Notes: generated by a model not told the origin, from the sequence alone. Counted from the stretch's first letter, positions 24,351-33,907 are shown. The stretch: DNA of 38,811 bases from Clostridiales bacterium (GCA_004556925.1 SFFI01000016.1:1-38811), one strand, 5' to 3'. Program-made: numbers and translations.

Positions 24351-24442
24351 GGAGAGTTGGCCGAGTTGGCTGAAGGCGCACGATTGGAAATCGTGTAAAC
24401 GTTAATAGCGTTTCGAGAGTTCGAATCTCTTGCTCTCCGCCA
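24351..24442 (+). tRNA. tRNA-Ser (anticodon GGA)
   Basis: A 92-nt class II tRNA. Acceptor GGAGAGT pairs with GCTCTCC, the discriminator is G and CCA is encoded (24440-24442). The anticodon stem-loop CGATTGGAAATCG shows GGA, reading UCC and UCU serine codons. The long variable arm is typical of tRNA-Ser and the T-arm contains GAGAGTTCGAATCTC. Confidence 0.95.
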
Positions 24443-24450
24443 CTAAAAAA

Positions 24451-24479
24451 CCCTCTAGTCTTAAACTAGAGGGTTTTTT
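24451..24479. terminator. bidirectional terminator after tRNA-Ser and the glycerol operon
   Basis: CCCTCTAGT (24451-24459) and ACTAGAGGG (24465-24473) make a 9-bp perfect stem, with TTTTTT on one side and AAAAAA on the other. It can therefore end both the plus-strand tRNA and the minus-strand DUF1667 operon. Confidence 0.9.
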
Positions 24480-24489
24480 ATATTGACAG

Positions 24490-24519
24490 AGCCAAGTTAT
24501 TGCGAAGGTTCGCTTGGCT
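24490..24519 (-). other. hairpin after the DUF1667 gene
   Basis: AGCCAAG (24490-24496) pairs with CTTGGCT (24513-24519), with an inner GCGAA/TTCGC pairing. It follows the end of the minus-strand operon and may protect its 3' end. The T-run-bearing terminator lies next to it at 24451-24479. Confidence 0.5.
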
Positions 24520-24532
24520 AAAGAGGTCTACC

Positions 24533-24895
24533 TTAATGGTCAATATTTCTGGTTGCCACAAGATTGGCGCCGGTGCCGGCGATGTTGCCGCAAAGGACTT
24601 GCCCGATGTGGACGGGGGCATGGACCTGGATCTGGTTTAACACAGCCATAACGTCCATGATTTTGTCTTTGGCTACAGCATGGTCGGTTTTGACGGGGCA
24701 GCGGCAGAGTTGGTCGCTGACCAGTTTGACAGTAGAGCAGACGACACGGGTAGGGTGGGTGAGCTCGTTGCGGCCGTACGCCGCACCCTTCTCGCAACAA
24801 TTGCCAGTGACCTTCAAGCTTTCTTCATCCACTTGGAGATGGCAGCCGCGGGGGCAGACAATACAAATCATTTCTCTTTTCAGGTCCTTTTTCAT
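24533..24895 (-). CDS. DUF1667 protein
   Basis: A 120-aa cysteine-rich protein whose N-terminal motif C11-x2-C14-P-x-G-C18 and C33-C34 suggests a metal or Fe-S site. DUF1667 proteins regularly accompany GlpA-type glycerol-3-phosphate dehydrogenases and the FAD oxidoreductase seen here. The gene is the last of the run, 16 nt after the oxidoreductase. Its biochemical role is unknown, possibly in electron transfer within the dehydrogenase complex. An in-frame ATG at residue 9 is an alternative start. Confidence 0.85.
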   Translation of the reverse strand: MKKDLKREMICIVCPRGCHLQVDEESLKVTGNCCEKGAAYGRNELTHPTRVVCSTVKLVSDQLCRCPVKTDHAVAKDKIMDVMAVLNQIQVHAPVHIGQVLCGNIAGTGANLVATRNIDH

Positions 24896-24911
24896 GTGAT
24901 CTCCTCCACTT

Positions 24912-26294
24912 TCATGCTATCTCCTCCACCGAGAGTTTCAGTTCCTGGCCGGACATTTGCTTGAGCAAGGTCATGGGTAGGCTGACGTTTTCCATTTCGC
25001 CGGGTGCCATGTAAGGCCGTTTGAAGGCGGCAATTTGTTTGCCCTGGCCATCCCGGAAGACTACCCGGGTGGGCTCGGGATAATTTTGCCGAACGCGGAA
25101 GAAAATGCGGACATTTTTATCCATCTCAACCAGCTTATCTAGGCGGATGTGCTGGGGGACGGTGTAGGCAATGTGGTCATCTGTCTTGAGCGCGATGAGG
25201 CTTGACGTAAGCTGCTGACCTGGCTCAATCCGATTTTGCTCATTAGGAGTCTCGGAGCCTCTTATCTCTTGCTTTACAAAGGTTGCGGCAGCTTGACCTG
25301 CGGCTAAGGCCTCTTCGGTTACGTAGTCGACTAGGTCGTGGACATGAAGGACGTTCCCACAGGCGAAAATCCCCTTTTCTGAGGTCTCACCATTTTCATA
25401 AACAGAGGGCCCGGAGGTATGGGGGTCTATTTGAACACCGGCAGCCCGGCTCAGCTCATTTTCTGGGATGAGGCCAACAGAGAGGAGTACCGTATCTACC
25501 TCATAATCAACTTCTGTGCCTGGAATCGGCTTGAAATGCTCATCGACAGCTTGAACGGTGACACCTTCTACCCGGTATTTGCCCCGGATATCGGTAATGG
25601 TGTGGGAGAGGTAGAGGGGAATATCATAGTCCTGCAAGCACTGGACGATATTCCGCATAAGGCCGCCAGAGTAGGGCATGAGCTCTACGCAGGCCACTAC
25701 CTTCGCGCCCTCCAGGGTCAGACGGCGGGCCATGATGAGGCCGATATCTCCCGAGCCCAGGATAATCACGCGTTTACCCACCATGTGGCCTTCTAAGTTG
25801 ACAAACTGCTGGGCTTGCCCCGCGTTGATGATGCCGGCCGCCCGAGATCCGGGAATCTGAATCTGCATCCGGGTACGCTCCCGGCAGCCCATGGCTAGAA
25901 CCAGGGCCTTGGTGCGTAGGACCTGGTAGCCCTCGGCCTTAGACATCATGTGGATATAACGCCACGCATCGGTGTTATTTATGCTGAGCACCATCGTATC
26001 AAGAGCGGTCTCAATTGTGGTGCCTTCTAATTGATCAATAAAACGGCTGGCGTATTCTGGTCCGGTCAGTTCCTCGCCAAAATGGTGGAGACCGAAGCCA
26101 TTGTGTATGCACTGATTAAGAATACCGCCAAGAAAGGTATCGCGTTCTACAATGAGAATTTTGCGCAAGCCTGCTTGATAAGCGCCCACTGCGGCGGCAA
26201 GACCGGCGGGACCGCCGCCGACTACAATGAGCTCATATTCGGGATAATTTGCTAGGTGTTCGGGAAGATTTGCCGCGCGCGGAACGTGCTTCAT
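24912..26294 (-). CDS. NAD(P)/FAD-dependent oxidoreductase of the glycerol operon
   Basis: A 460-aa flavoprotein. The N-terminal FAD-binding GGGPAGLAAA is at about residues 25-34, a second Rossmann motif IILGSGDIGLIMARR lies near the middle, and FACGNVLHVHDL is the C-terminal FAD-contacting motif. The family (sometimes called sarcosine oxidase alpha-like or NADH-dependent reductase) pairs with GlpA-like and DUF1667 proteins. The start is ATG at 26294, because AGGAGGAAAGGGC precedes it and it shares ATGA with the stop of the upstream gene (4-nt overlap). It probably transfers electrons from glycerol-3-phosphate oxidation, possibly to NAD or a menaquinone-free acceptor; the acceptor is inferred. 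Confidence 0.88.
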   Translation of the reverse strand: MKHVPRAANLPEHLANYPEYELIVVGGGPAGLAAAVGAYQAGLRKILIVERDTFLGGILNQCIHNGFGLHHFGEELTGPEYASRFIDQLEGTTIETALDTMVLSINNTDAWRYIHMMSKAEGYQVLRTKALVLAMGCRERTRMQIQIPGSRAAGIINAGQAQQFVNLEGHMVGKRVIILGSGDIGLIMARRLTLEGAKVVACVELMPYSGGLMRNIVQCLQDYDIPLYLSHTITDIRGKYRVEGVTVQAVDEHFKPIPGTEVDYEVDTVLLSVGLIPENELSRAAGVQIDPHTSGPSVYENGETSEKGIFACGNVLHVHDLVDYVTEEALAAGQAAATFVKQEIRGSETPNEQNRIEPGQQLTSSLIALKTDDHIAYTVPQHIRLDKLVEMDKNVRIFFRVRQNYPEPTRVVFRDGQGKQIAAFKRPYMAPGEMENVSLPMTLLKQMSGQELKLSVEEIA

Positions 26295-27739
26295 GCCCTT
26301 TCCTCCTCTTGGACCTCGCTCTTGGTTGGCCCACATAAAATATAAGATCCCGCCTTGTCCTGGGTGATTGCTTCAGGACTGATGCCAGTCTCTCGACAAA
26401 GGATCTCTACAATACGGGGTCCGCAGAAGCCGCCTTGGCAGCGCCCCATACCGGTTCCGGTCCGGCGCTTGACTCCGTCTAGGGAGACGACAGGCAGGCC
26501 CCGCTTAAGGGCGGCCACGATTTCACCTTCTGTAATGGTTTCACAACGGCAGATGACCCGGCCATAATCGGGATGGTCAGCAATAAATGCGGCCCGGTCT
26601 TCTTCGGGGATTTCTTTAAAACGCACGACTTTGCGGGTACCGTCCCACTCAGCTTTAGGCGTATAGACTAGCCCTTCACCCTGGAGGAGCTTTACAGCTT
26701 CTTGGGCTAGGACGGGCGCGCAGGTGAGGCCAGGCGATTTAATGGCGGCGATGTCAAGGAAATGTGGGGCGACAATTTTGAGGAAGAAGTCGCCGTAGTC
26801 ACTGTTGGCGCGCACACCCGCATAATTGCGGATATTGCTACGCAAGTTGAGCCCTGGGACGCAGCGGCTAGCGTTTTGAGCGACATGGCTGAGGCCAGCA
26901 GCGGTGGTACTGGTATTTTCTTTATCATCAATACGTTCAGCATCCGGGCCTACCAGGATGTTACCGTGAACAGTGGGGGCCACTAGGATACCTTTGGTGA
27001 GAGCGTTGGGGCAGGGAAAGATGACAGATTTGATAATTTCCCCCACTGCGCGGTCGAGAACATAATATTGTCCACGCGTAGCTTCTATCTTGAAGGCGGG
27101 CTCAGCTACCATGCTGTGGATTTCATCCGCATGGATACCCGCACAATTGGCCACATAACGAGCGGCAAAACTTTCCTCGGGTGTGTGTACCAGGTAATGG
27201 TCCTCCTGCCAGTCGATCCCGGTAACCTCGTGATTGAGTTTTAGGTCGACCCCCTCGCGGACAGCCACCTCGGCATGGGCCAGGGTAAACTCCCAGGGGT
27301 TGATGACGCCAGAATCAGGTACCCAGAGGGCAATCGTGACCTCTGGAGAGAGCTGGGGCTCGCGGTCACGGGCTTCGTCACCATTCAGGATCTCCATGCC
27401 CTTGACGCCGTTAATCAGGCCTTTTTCATATTTCTCCTGAATAACCTGCGCATCCTTTTCATCAAAACCGACAATCAAAGAACCTGTCTTGATAAACTCA
27501 ACATCCAGCGTCTCTACCCGGTCCATGGTGAGATAAGCACCTGGGACATTCATTTGACCCATTAAAGTATCAGGATCGGGGTCGTATCCCCCATGGATGA
27601 TAGCTGTATTTGCGCGGGAGGCGCCGAGTGAAACATCATTTTCTTTTTCTAGAAGCAGAACTTTGAGATTGTAGCGAGAGCATTCATAAGCTAAGCAACA
27701 GCCTACAACCCCAGCCCCAATGATCGCTAAATCGTACAT
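26291..27739 (-). CDS. glycerol-3-phosphate dehydrogenase-like flavoprotein with Fe-S domain
   Basis: A 482-aa FAD-dependent oxidoreductase of the GlpA/DAO family. The dinucleotide-binding motif is GAGVVG (residues 8-13). The C-terminal BFD-like domain carries four cysteines C397, C399, C434 and C439, the set for a [2Fe-2S] cluster, within CRCE and CQGGFC. It likely oxidises glycerol-3-phosphate to dihydroxyacetone phosphate. Its neighbours, glpK upstream (18-nt gap) and the NAD(P)/FAD reductase downstream (4-nt overlap), plus DUF1667, form the anaerobic GlpK-GlpA-type set common in Clostridia. A separate GlpB/GlpC anchor is not present, so electrons leave by the second flavoprotein. Confidence 0.88.
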   Translation of the reverse strand: MYDLAIIGAGVVGCCLAYECSRYNLKVLLLEKENDVSLGASRANTAIIHGGYDPDPDTLMGQMNVPGAYLTMDRVETLDVEFIKTGSLIVGFDEKDAQVIQEKYEKGLINGVKGMEILNGDEARDREPQLSPEVTIALWVPDSGVINPWEFTLAHAEVAVREGVDLKLNHEVTGIDWQEDHYLVHTPEESFAARYVANCAGIHADEIHSMVAEPAFKIEATRGQYYVLDRAVGEIIKSVIFPCPNALTKGILVAPTVHGNILVGPDAERIDDKENTSTTAAGLSHVAQNASRCVPGLNLRSNIRNYAGVRANSDYGDFFLKIVAPHFLDIAAIKSPGLTCAPVLAQEAVKLLQGEGLVYTPKAEWDGTRKVVRFKEIPEEDRAAFIADHPDYGRVICRCETITEGEIVAALKRGLPVVSLDGVKRRTGTGMGRCQGGFCGPRIVEILCRETGISPEAITQDKAGSYILCGPTKSEVQEEERA

Positions 27740-27757
27740 ATATTCTCCTAGCCTTTT

Positions 27758-29254
27758 TTAGTCCTCCTTGGCCCAGCCAAAGGAACATTGAACAGCTTTC
27801 TTCCAACCCTTGAACTTGTCTTCACGTAGCTTTTCGGACATGTGAGGCTCAAAGATGCGGGAGATCTCCCAGTTCTCACGGACTTCATCTGTGCTCCCCC
27901 AGAAGCCAACCGCCAGGCCTGCCAGATAAGCCGCCCCCATGGCGGTCGTCTCAATGCATGCTGGGCGATGAACAGCCACGCCAATCACGTCAGCCTGGTA
28001 CTGCATGAGGAAGTTGTTCATGGAGGCGCCACCGTCTACCTTGAGGGCTGAAAGTTCAATCCTGGAGTCCTCCTGCATAGCCTTGAGGACGTCGTTGGTC
28101 AGATAGCAGAGGGATTCCAGAGTCGCTCGGATGATGTGTTTTTTGTTGACGCCACGGGTGATCCCCACAATGGTGCCACGGGCATATTGATCCCAGTAGG
28201 GTGCGCCCAAACCGGTAAAAGCCGGTACAACATAGCAGCCGTTAGTGTCGGCCATCTGACTGGCTATATAGTCAGAATCGGGCGCGGAATCTATCATACG
28301 CATTTCATCCCGCAGCCACTGTATGGCGGCACCAGCGACAAAGATAGACCCCTCCAGGGCGTAGTTCACTTTGCCGTCCAGCCCCCAGGCGATGGTAGTC
28401 ACTAGTCCATTTTCGCTGAATACCGGCGAAAAACCGGTATTCATCAGCATGAAACAGCCAGTACCGTAGGTATTTTTTGCTTCCCCGGCTTTGAAGCAGG
28501 CCTGGCCGAAGAGGGCCGCTTGTTGGTCACCAGCGGCACCGCCGATCTTGATTGGGCTGCCAAAGAAACTAGAATCTGACTCGCCGTAAATATAGCTGGA
28601 GGGCAGGGGCTTGGGCAAAATTTGCTTAGGAATGCCCAGGATATTCAGAATCTCTTCGTCCCAAGAGAGCGTATTGATATTGAAGAGCATGGTACGGGAA
28701 GCGTTGGAATAGTCAGTCACGTGTACCTTGCCCTTGGTTAATTTCCAGATCAGCCAAGTTTCCACGTTGCCAAAGAGGATTTCCCCCCTTTCGGCACGCT
28801 CCCTAAGGCCCGGAACATGGTCTAAAATCCATTTGATTTTGCTTCCGCTAAAGTAGGCATCAATAACAAGACCTGTTTTTTGGCGGAAGGACTCCGTATA
28901 GCCTTCCGCCTTCAGCTGGTCAGCGTATTCGGAGGTTCGGCGGCACTGCCAAACAATAGCGTGGTAGACAGGCTCGCCGGTTTCTTTATCCCAAAGGATG
29001 GTGGTTTCGCGCTGGTTGGTAATCCCGATAGCGGCGATGTCTTCGGCCTTGGCGTTGATCTTGCTCATGGCTTCAACGGCAACCCCTAATTGGGTGGACC
29101 AAATTTCATTGGCGTCGTGTTCCACCCAGCCCGGCTGCGGGAAGTATTGGGTAAATTCCTTTTGCGCAACCGAGCAGGGTTTGCCCTTTTCATCAAACAA
29201 AATGCAACGGTTACTCGTGGTGCCGGCATCCATGGCCATGACATATTTTGGCAT
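27758..29254 (-). CDS. glpK: glycerol kinase
   Basis: Phosphorylates glycerol to glycerol-3-phosphate, 498 aa, normal length. It starts MPKYVMAMDAGTTSNRCILFDEKG, the FGGY-family ATP/metal loop, and includes GITNQRETTILWDKETG and FSGSKIKWILDHVPG near residue 130. The conserved GGAAGDQQAALFGQ and DGGASMNNFLMQ are both present. ATG follows AAAGGGA. No glycerol facilitator gene (glpF) is in the window. The gene lies 35 nt downstream of leuS in the same direction, so read-through is possible. No distinct operator was recognised. Confidence 0.96.
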   Translation of the reverse strand: MPKYVMAMDAGTTSNRCILFDEKGKPCSVAQKEFTQYFPQPGWVEHDANEIWSTQLGVAVEAMSKINAKAEDIAAIGITNQRETTILWDKETGEPVYHAIVWQCRRTSEYADQLKAEGYTESFRQKTGLVIDAYFSGSKIKWILDHVPGLRERAERGEILFGNVETWLIWKLTKGKVHVTDYSNASRTMLFNINTLSWDEEILNILGIPKQILPKPLPSSYIYGESDSSFFGSPIKIGGAAGDQQAALFGQACFKAGEAKNTYGTGCFMLMNTGFSPVFSENGLVTTIAWGLDGKVNYALEGSIFVAGAAIQWLRDEMRMIDSAPDSDYIASQMADTNGCYVVPAFTGLGAPYWDQYARGTIVGITRGVNKKHIIRATLESLCYLTNDVLKAMQEDSRIELSALKVDGGASMNNFLMQYQADVIGVAVHRPACIETTAMGAAYLAGLAVGFWGSTDEVRENWEISRIFEPHMSEKLREDKFKGWKKAVQCSFGWAKED

Positions 29255-29289
29255 GAATTATCCCTTTACTTATAAGCTATAAGCCCTAT

Positions 29290-31785
29290 TTATTTCACAA
29301 CCAGATTGACTAAGCGGCCAGGTACTACAATAAATTTCACGACCTTTCGGCCGGCTACCCACTCGGTATAGGCGGGTAGACCTTCAATTAAGCTTTGAAT
29401 GTCTTCCTTAGAGGCCTGGGAGGGTACCTGGACCCGATCCACAATTTTTCCATTGACCTGGATGGCGATCTCCACCTCATCAGTCTTGACGTAAGCAGGG
29501 TCAGCTTTCGGCCAAGTCTGGCGGAAGAGCGAGACCTGGCTACCTAGCTGTTCCCCTAACTCCTCGGCCAGGTGAGGGGCAAAGGGGGCCAGGAGCAATA
29601 TCAGGGTATTCGTCACATAGGTCAGCACATCAAGACGAGGCTCAGGACCCGCCTTATAGCTATAAAGCTCATTGACCAGCTCCATGATGCGGGCTATGGA
29701 AGTGTTGAACTGGAAGCGGTCAGCATCCTGGGTGACCTGGTCGATTGTGTAGTGCAGGGTATGGAGCAATTTCTTGTCCGCCGCACTTTGAGTCTGGGGC
29801 ATCTCCAGTGAGAAGGTCAGCTGGTCTGCATCCTGCTGGGCCACCAGTTCGTCTACCAGGGTTTCCACCCTTCGGATAAAGCGGCTGATAGCCTTAATGC
29901 CGTTATCGGACCAAGGACCGCCCTCCGTAAAGGCAAAGCCAAAGGCCAGGTAGAGGCGGAGTAGGTCTGACCCGCCCTCGGACACGTATTCATCGGGTGA
30001 GATGGTATTGCCCTTGGACTTGGACATTTTCTGCCCATCGGGTCCCAAGATAACTCCCTGGTGGATCAGGCGGGTAAAGGGTTCATCGAAGTCCACATAG
30101 CCCATATCCCTTAAGGCCTTGGTGATAAAGCGGGAATAGAGCAAGTGCATGGCAGCATGCTCCTTGCCGCCCACATAGACATCTACAGGGCATAGGGCGT
30201 TGACCTTCCCAGGATCAAAGGCAGCCTCCTGGTTGTGGTTGTCCACATAACGGAACATATACCAGGTAGAGTCCACAAAGGTATCCAGGGTATCGGGATC
30301 TCTGAGGGCAGGGCCGCCGCAACAGGGGCAGGTGGTCTGCATGAACGCCTCAGAAGACTTCAAAGGAGAATCGCCGTGGGGCGTGAATTTGACATCGTAG
30401 GGCAGTTCGACAGGAAGGTCTTCCTCTGGTACGGGGACCATACCGCATTTGTCGCAGTAGACTATGGGGATAGGCGTGCCCCAATAACGCTGACGGGATA
30501 CCAGCCAGTCGCGTAGCCGGTAATTGACCTTCTTTTCAGCCAAGCCTTGGGCGGCCAGGTCGCTGGTTATCTTATCCCGGGCGCTGGCGGAATCCAGGCC
30601 GTCATAGCTGGCAGAATTCATCAAAATGCCATCTTCGACAAAGGGGAGGTCGGGTTCACTGCCATCTGCTGCCTTAATGACCCGTTCAATAGGGAGGTCA
30701 TGCTTGTGGGCAAAGGCGAAATCCCGCTCATCGTGGGCAGGAACAGCCATGACGACACCGGAGCCGTAGGAGGCGATGACGTAGTCGCCTACCCAGATGG
30801 GCACGCGCTTGCCGGTAATGGGGTGGATGGCATAAGAGCCGGAAAAGACCCCGGTCTTTTCCTCGGCTGTGGACAGGCGGTCAATATCTGACTTGTGGCG
30901 GGCAGCCTCTTGGTAAGCTTGGACGGTGGCCTTTTGCGCTTCTGTGGTCAAAAGATTGCAGAGGTCAGAGTCTGGGGCGACTACAATGTAGGTTACGCCC
31001 AAGAGGGTATCAGCACGGGTAGTAAAGACCTGTACAGGCAGGTCTTTGCCGTCCTCACCCTTGAGGATGACGCCGTCTTTTTCTGCCTTAAAGGTGATCA
31101 AAGAGCCCTCAGACCGGCCGATCCAATTTTCCTGAATCTTCTTTGTGGGCTCGGGCCAGTTGAGGTCGGGCAGACAGTCTAAAAGCTCTTGGGCATAGTC
31201 TGTAATCTTAAAAAACCATTGGGTGAGGTGCTTTTGCTCCACCTGGCTGCCACAGCGCTCGCAAGACCCATCGGCCATCACCTGTTCGTTAGCCAGGACG
31301 GTGTTACAGGAGGGGCACCAGTTGACGGGGGCCTTCTTTCGATAGGCCAGACCCCTCTTATACAATTGGAGGAAGAGCCACTGGTTCCAGCGGTAATACT
31401 CAGGGTCACAGGTCGCTAAAGTATGGTCCCAGTTAAACATGCCGCCCATTTCACGCAACTGGGTTTTCATGGTGGCGATATTGTCTTCCGTAGAATCCTT
31501 GGGGTGAATGCCGGTTTTAATGGCATAGTTTTCTGCCGGCAGACCGAAGGCATCAAAGCCCATGGGCTGGAAAACTTCATAGCCCTGCATCTTCTTAAAA
31601 CGGGCAAAGGAGTCGGCCAGGCTGTAGTTGTACCAGTGACCAATGTGGAGCTTGGCGCCCGAAGGATAGGAGAACATCTCTAAGACATAGAGCTTCTTAT
31701 CCAGGTTCTGGGGATCAAAGTTGGCCAGTTTTTCCTGGTCCCAGCGTTCTTGCCACTTACGGTCTACAGCAATGGAATACGACAT
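29290..31785 (-). CDS. leuS: leucine--tRNA ligase
   Basis: Charges tRNA-Leu. It is 831 aa with HIGH at residues 47-50, two CxxC pairs (CPSC and CERC) near the ZN-like insert, the editing domain with TTRADTLLGVTY, and KMSKS at 586-590. ATG follows GGGAGG. Unlike ileS, no T-box leader is visible upstream. Instead, the traX-like gene sits 34 nt ahead, suggesting leuS is transcribed as part of a traX-leuS-glp run or from a promoter within traX. A leucine-specific control signal is therefore absent from the region I can see. Confidence 0.96.
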   Translation of the reverse strand: MSYSIAVDRKWQERWDQEKLANFDPQNLDKKLYVLEMFSYPSGAKLHIGHWYNYSLADSFARFKKMQGYEVFQPMGFDAFGLPAENYAIKTGIHPKDSTEDNIATMKTQLREMGGMFNWDHTLATCDPEYYRWNQWLFLQLYKRGLAYRKKAPVNWCPSCNTVLANEQVMADGSCERCGSQVEQKHLTQWFFKITDYAQELLDCLPDLNWPEPTKKIQENWIGRSEGSLITFKAEKDGVILKGEDGKDLPVQVFTTRADTLLGVTYIVVAPDSDLCNLLTTEAQKATVQAYQEAARHKSDIDRLSTAEEKTGVFSGSYAIHPITGKRVPIWVGDYVIASYGSGVVMAVPAHDERDFAFAHKHDLPIERVIKAADGSEPDLPFVEDGILMNSASYDGLDSASARDKITSDLAAQGLAEKKVNYRLRDWLVSRQRYWGTPIPIVYCDKCGMVPVPEEDLPVELPYDVKFTPHGDSPLKSSEAFMQTTCPCCGGPALRDPDTLDTFVDSTWYMFRYVDNHNQEAAFDPGKVNALCPVDVYVGGKEHAAMHLLYSRFITKALRDMGYVDFDEPFTRLIHQGVILGPDGQKMSKSKGNTISPDEYVSEGGSDLLRLYLAFGFAFTEGGPWSDNGIKAISRFIRRVETLVDELVAQQDADQLTFSLEMPQTQSAADKKLLHTLHYTIDQVTQDADRFQFNTSIARIMELVNELYSYKAGPEPRLDVLTYVTNTLILLLAPFAPHLAEELGEQLGSQVSLFRQTWPKADPAYVKTDEVEIAIQVNGKIVDRVQVPSQASKEDIQSLIEGLPAYTEWVAGRKVVKFIVVPGRLVNLVVK

Positions 31786-31819
31786 AAGATACCTCCCAAT
31801 ATGGTGAAAACAGACTTTA

Positions 31820-32662
31820 TTATAACAAGTATTTATAGATCAGGGCCATGACGACCAGGTGGAGGGGATAGTAGAGGTAGAAAAAATATTTTTGTAGGCG
31901 ACCGGGCCGCTGGTCGGGCTGAGGGAAACGCTCGGGTAGCTTGAAGATAATAAATACGGACAAAACGGCCAAGCCCTGGATGTCATTAATATAAAGGAAG
32001 CCCTCAGGCAAGACCTGGAAGTAGTGGAGGTAATAAGCCAGGGAGAGGAGCATGAGGTGGAAGAAGGACTGGTAGAGTAGGGCGGTTTTGAATTGGTCTT
32101 CCTGAGGTTTTTTCAAGGCCTGGTGGAAGAGGAAAATCATGAGAATCCCGTACTCGCCGTAGTCCGTTTCAAAGTGCCAGCCTGCCCAGAGGGACAGGCC
32201 CATGAACAGGATGCCCAGCGCCATAGCCAGATGGGGTTTCATCTCAAAGCCGAGGTTAAAGCGGTACTGGTGAGGGAGCTTGATTTCCCCTGGCGTGTCC
32301 TGAATGAGTTCCAGGCGGACGAGACGGTCATAATTGCCATGGGTAAAAAGCTCATAGGCTATGATGAAAACGAGGCCTAGGGCTAAGGTAAAAAGCACAT
32401 TGGGGTGGCTTTCTGCGCCCATCTCCTGCCGGGCCCAGCGCATGATGACCTCGGCCACCATGCCCCAGCCGAAGAGGCGCAGGCCGTAGCGGAAAAAGTT
32501 CCCGGTCCGGCGGTAGCCCAGGGCCACGTTATAGGCAAAAATGGGAAAGGCTAGGCGGCCCACCATGCGTAAAACTAGGTAGAGATTAGGGGAGAGGTAT
32601 GCACCAAAGTAGGCACCAATGTGATCTAAAGTCATAAAAATGACGGCAAGAATCTTGACCAT
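31820..32662 (-). CDS. TraX-family membrane protein
   Basis: A 280-aa multi-spanning membrane protein starting VKILAVIFMTLDHIGAYF, the hallmark N-terminus of TraX-like proteins, with LRMVGRLAFPIFAYNVALGY and a C-terminal YYPLHLVVMALIYKYLL segment. TraX was first seen as a pilin N-acetyltransferase in F plasmid, but in Bacillota such proteins are chromosomal and their acceptor is unknown. It is upstream of and close to leuS, and has ATG with AGGAGA. I infer a membrane-bound acyltransferase role only from family. Confidence 0.85.
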   Translation of the reverse strand: MVKILAVIFMTLDHIGAYFGAYLSPNLYLVLRMVGRLAFPIFAYNVALGYRRTGNFFRYGLRLFGWGMVAEVIMRWARQEMGAESHPNVLFTLALGLVFIIAYELFTHGNYDRLVRLELIQDTPGEIKLPHQYRFNLGFEMKPHLAMALGILFMGLSLWAGWHFETDYGEYGILMIFLFHQALKKPQEDQFKTALLYQSFFHLMLLSLAYYLHYFQVLPEGFLYINDIQGLAVLSVFIIFKLPERFPQPDQRPGRLQKYFFYLYYPLHLVVMALIYKYLL

Positions 32663-32745
32663 TACGGGTCTCCTAGACTGGACTTGATAGTTTAAGAGGC
32701 TTATTTCGGAGCCCTAGCAAAGCTGTAACAACAGCATGACTACTC

Positions 32746-32774
32746 TTGTTTTCCTCTGACCTACATTGTATCAT
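32746..32774 (+). promoter_or_regulatory. putative promoter of mreB
   Basis: TTGTTT at 32746-32751 and TATCAT at 32769-32774 with 17-bp spacing. The leader to the chosen mreB start is about 75 nt. Confidence 0.45.
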
Positions 32775-32855
32775 TGTGGTGCTAACTTACCAATCGTACA
32801 GGCACAAGAGCCGCAGTGCTCTTGCTCTGTTTTCTATATTAATAAGGGGAATCCA

Positions 32856-33863
32856 ATGGGTTTAGGAATGAATATCGGGATTGACCTGGGCACAGCCTCC
32901 GTCCTGATTTACGTCCACGGTAAAGGTGTGGTATTAAATGAGCCTTCGGTGGTGGCAGTACATGCCCGTACCGGCAAGGTTTTAGCTGTGGGAGAAAGTG
33001 CAGCCCTTATGATGGGGCGCACACCAGACCAAGTGCAAGCTATCCGCCCCCTCAAAGATGGGGTTATTTCAGATTTTAAAGTTACGGAAATCATGCTCAA
33101 GGCCTTTATCAGCCGGGTTCATACTGGCTTTTTAGCCCGCTATTTCAAGCCCACGATTGTGGTGTGCGTCCCTTCCGTCATTACTTCCGTAGAGCAAAAA
33201 GCCGTAGAAGACGCCTGCAAGCATGCGGGTGCCAAAGTGGTTTATCTCATCCGCGAGCCCATTGCTGCGGCTATTGGAGCGGGTATTGATATTACCCAGG
33301 CTTCAGGCTCCATTATTGTAGATATTGGTGGTGGGACTACCGATATCGCAGTCATCTCCCTGTGTGAATCTGTCGTAGACTCCTCCATCCGCGTGGGTGG
33401 CGATAAATTTGATGAAGCCATTATCAAATTTATCCGCAGGAAGCATAACGTCTTAATAGGGGAGCCCACAGCAGAAGATCTTAAGATCAATATTGGCTGC
33501 GCCTATCCCCGTGAGGAAGAATTATCTATGGAGGTGAGGGGCCGCAACTTGATTACAGGCATGCCGGCTACCCTGACGATCACCTCCACAGAAATGCTGG
33601 AAGCCCTGGAAGAACCGGTCAGCCAAATCTTTGAGGCTGTCCACTCAGTCTTAGAACGGACTCCCCCAGAGCTCATGGCGGACATCTCGCAACGCGGGAT
33701 TGTCCTTACCGGAGGCGGAGCCCAGCTCTATGGTCTTGACCGCATGCTGGCCGCTAAGGTGGGAATTGATGTCAACCTAGCAGAAGACCCCGTGTCCTGC
33801 GTGGCCATTGGCACCGGACTTGCCCTCAATATCATGGACGAATTTAACGCTTTAGAGGGCTAA
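32856..33863 (+). CDS. mreB: MreB/Mbl-family rod-shape protein
   Basis: Actin-like cytoskeletal protein that positions cell-wall synthesis. It is 335 aa. The first phosphate loop reads DLGTAS (usual DLGTAN), the second is DIGGGTTDIAVIS, and adenosine-region GIVLTGGGAQLYGLD is present. I start at ATG 32856 because AAGGGGA precedes it. A longer frame from 32766 would add 30 residues without family similarity and no ribosome site. mreC, mreD and other shape genes are not adjacent, so this may be a stand-alone Mbl/MreBH-like copy. Confidence 0.93.
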   Translation: MGLGMNIGIDLGTASVLIYVHGKGVVLNEPSVVAVHARTGKVLAVGESAALMMGRTPDQVQAIRPLKDGVISDFKVTEIMLKAFISRVHTGFLARYFKPTIVVCVPSVITSVEQKAVEDACKHAGAKVVYLIREPIAAAIGAGIDITQASGSIIVDIGGGTTDIAVISLCESVVDSSIRVGGDKFDEAIIKFIRRKHNVLIGEPTAEDLKINIGCAYPREEELSMEVRGRNLITGMPATLTITSTEMLEALEEPVSQIFEAVHSVLERTPPELMADISQRGIVLTGGGAQLYGLDRMLAAKVGIDVNLAEDPVSCVAIGTGLALNIMDEFNALEG

Positions 33864-33907
33864 GCATAGCCTCACCCTGAGTAAGAAGGCGAGATCAGGC
33901 CATTTCG

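Noticed and set aside
30547..30891. plus-strand reading frames within leuS
   Set aside because: Several such frames lie antisense to leuS. None has a ribosome site or family resemblance.
32766..32855. 30-residue N-terminal extension of MreB
   Set aside because: It shows no family similarity and lacks a ribosome site; ATG 32856 has both.
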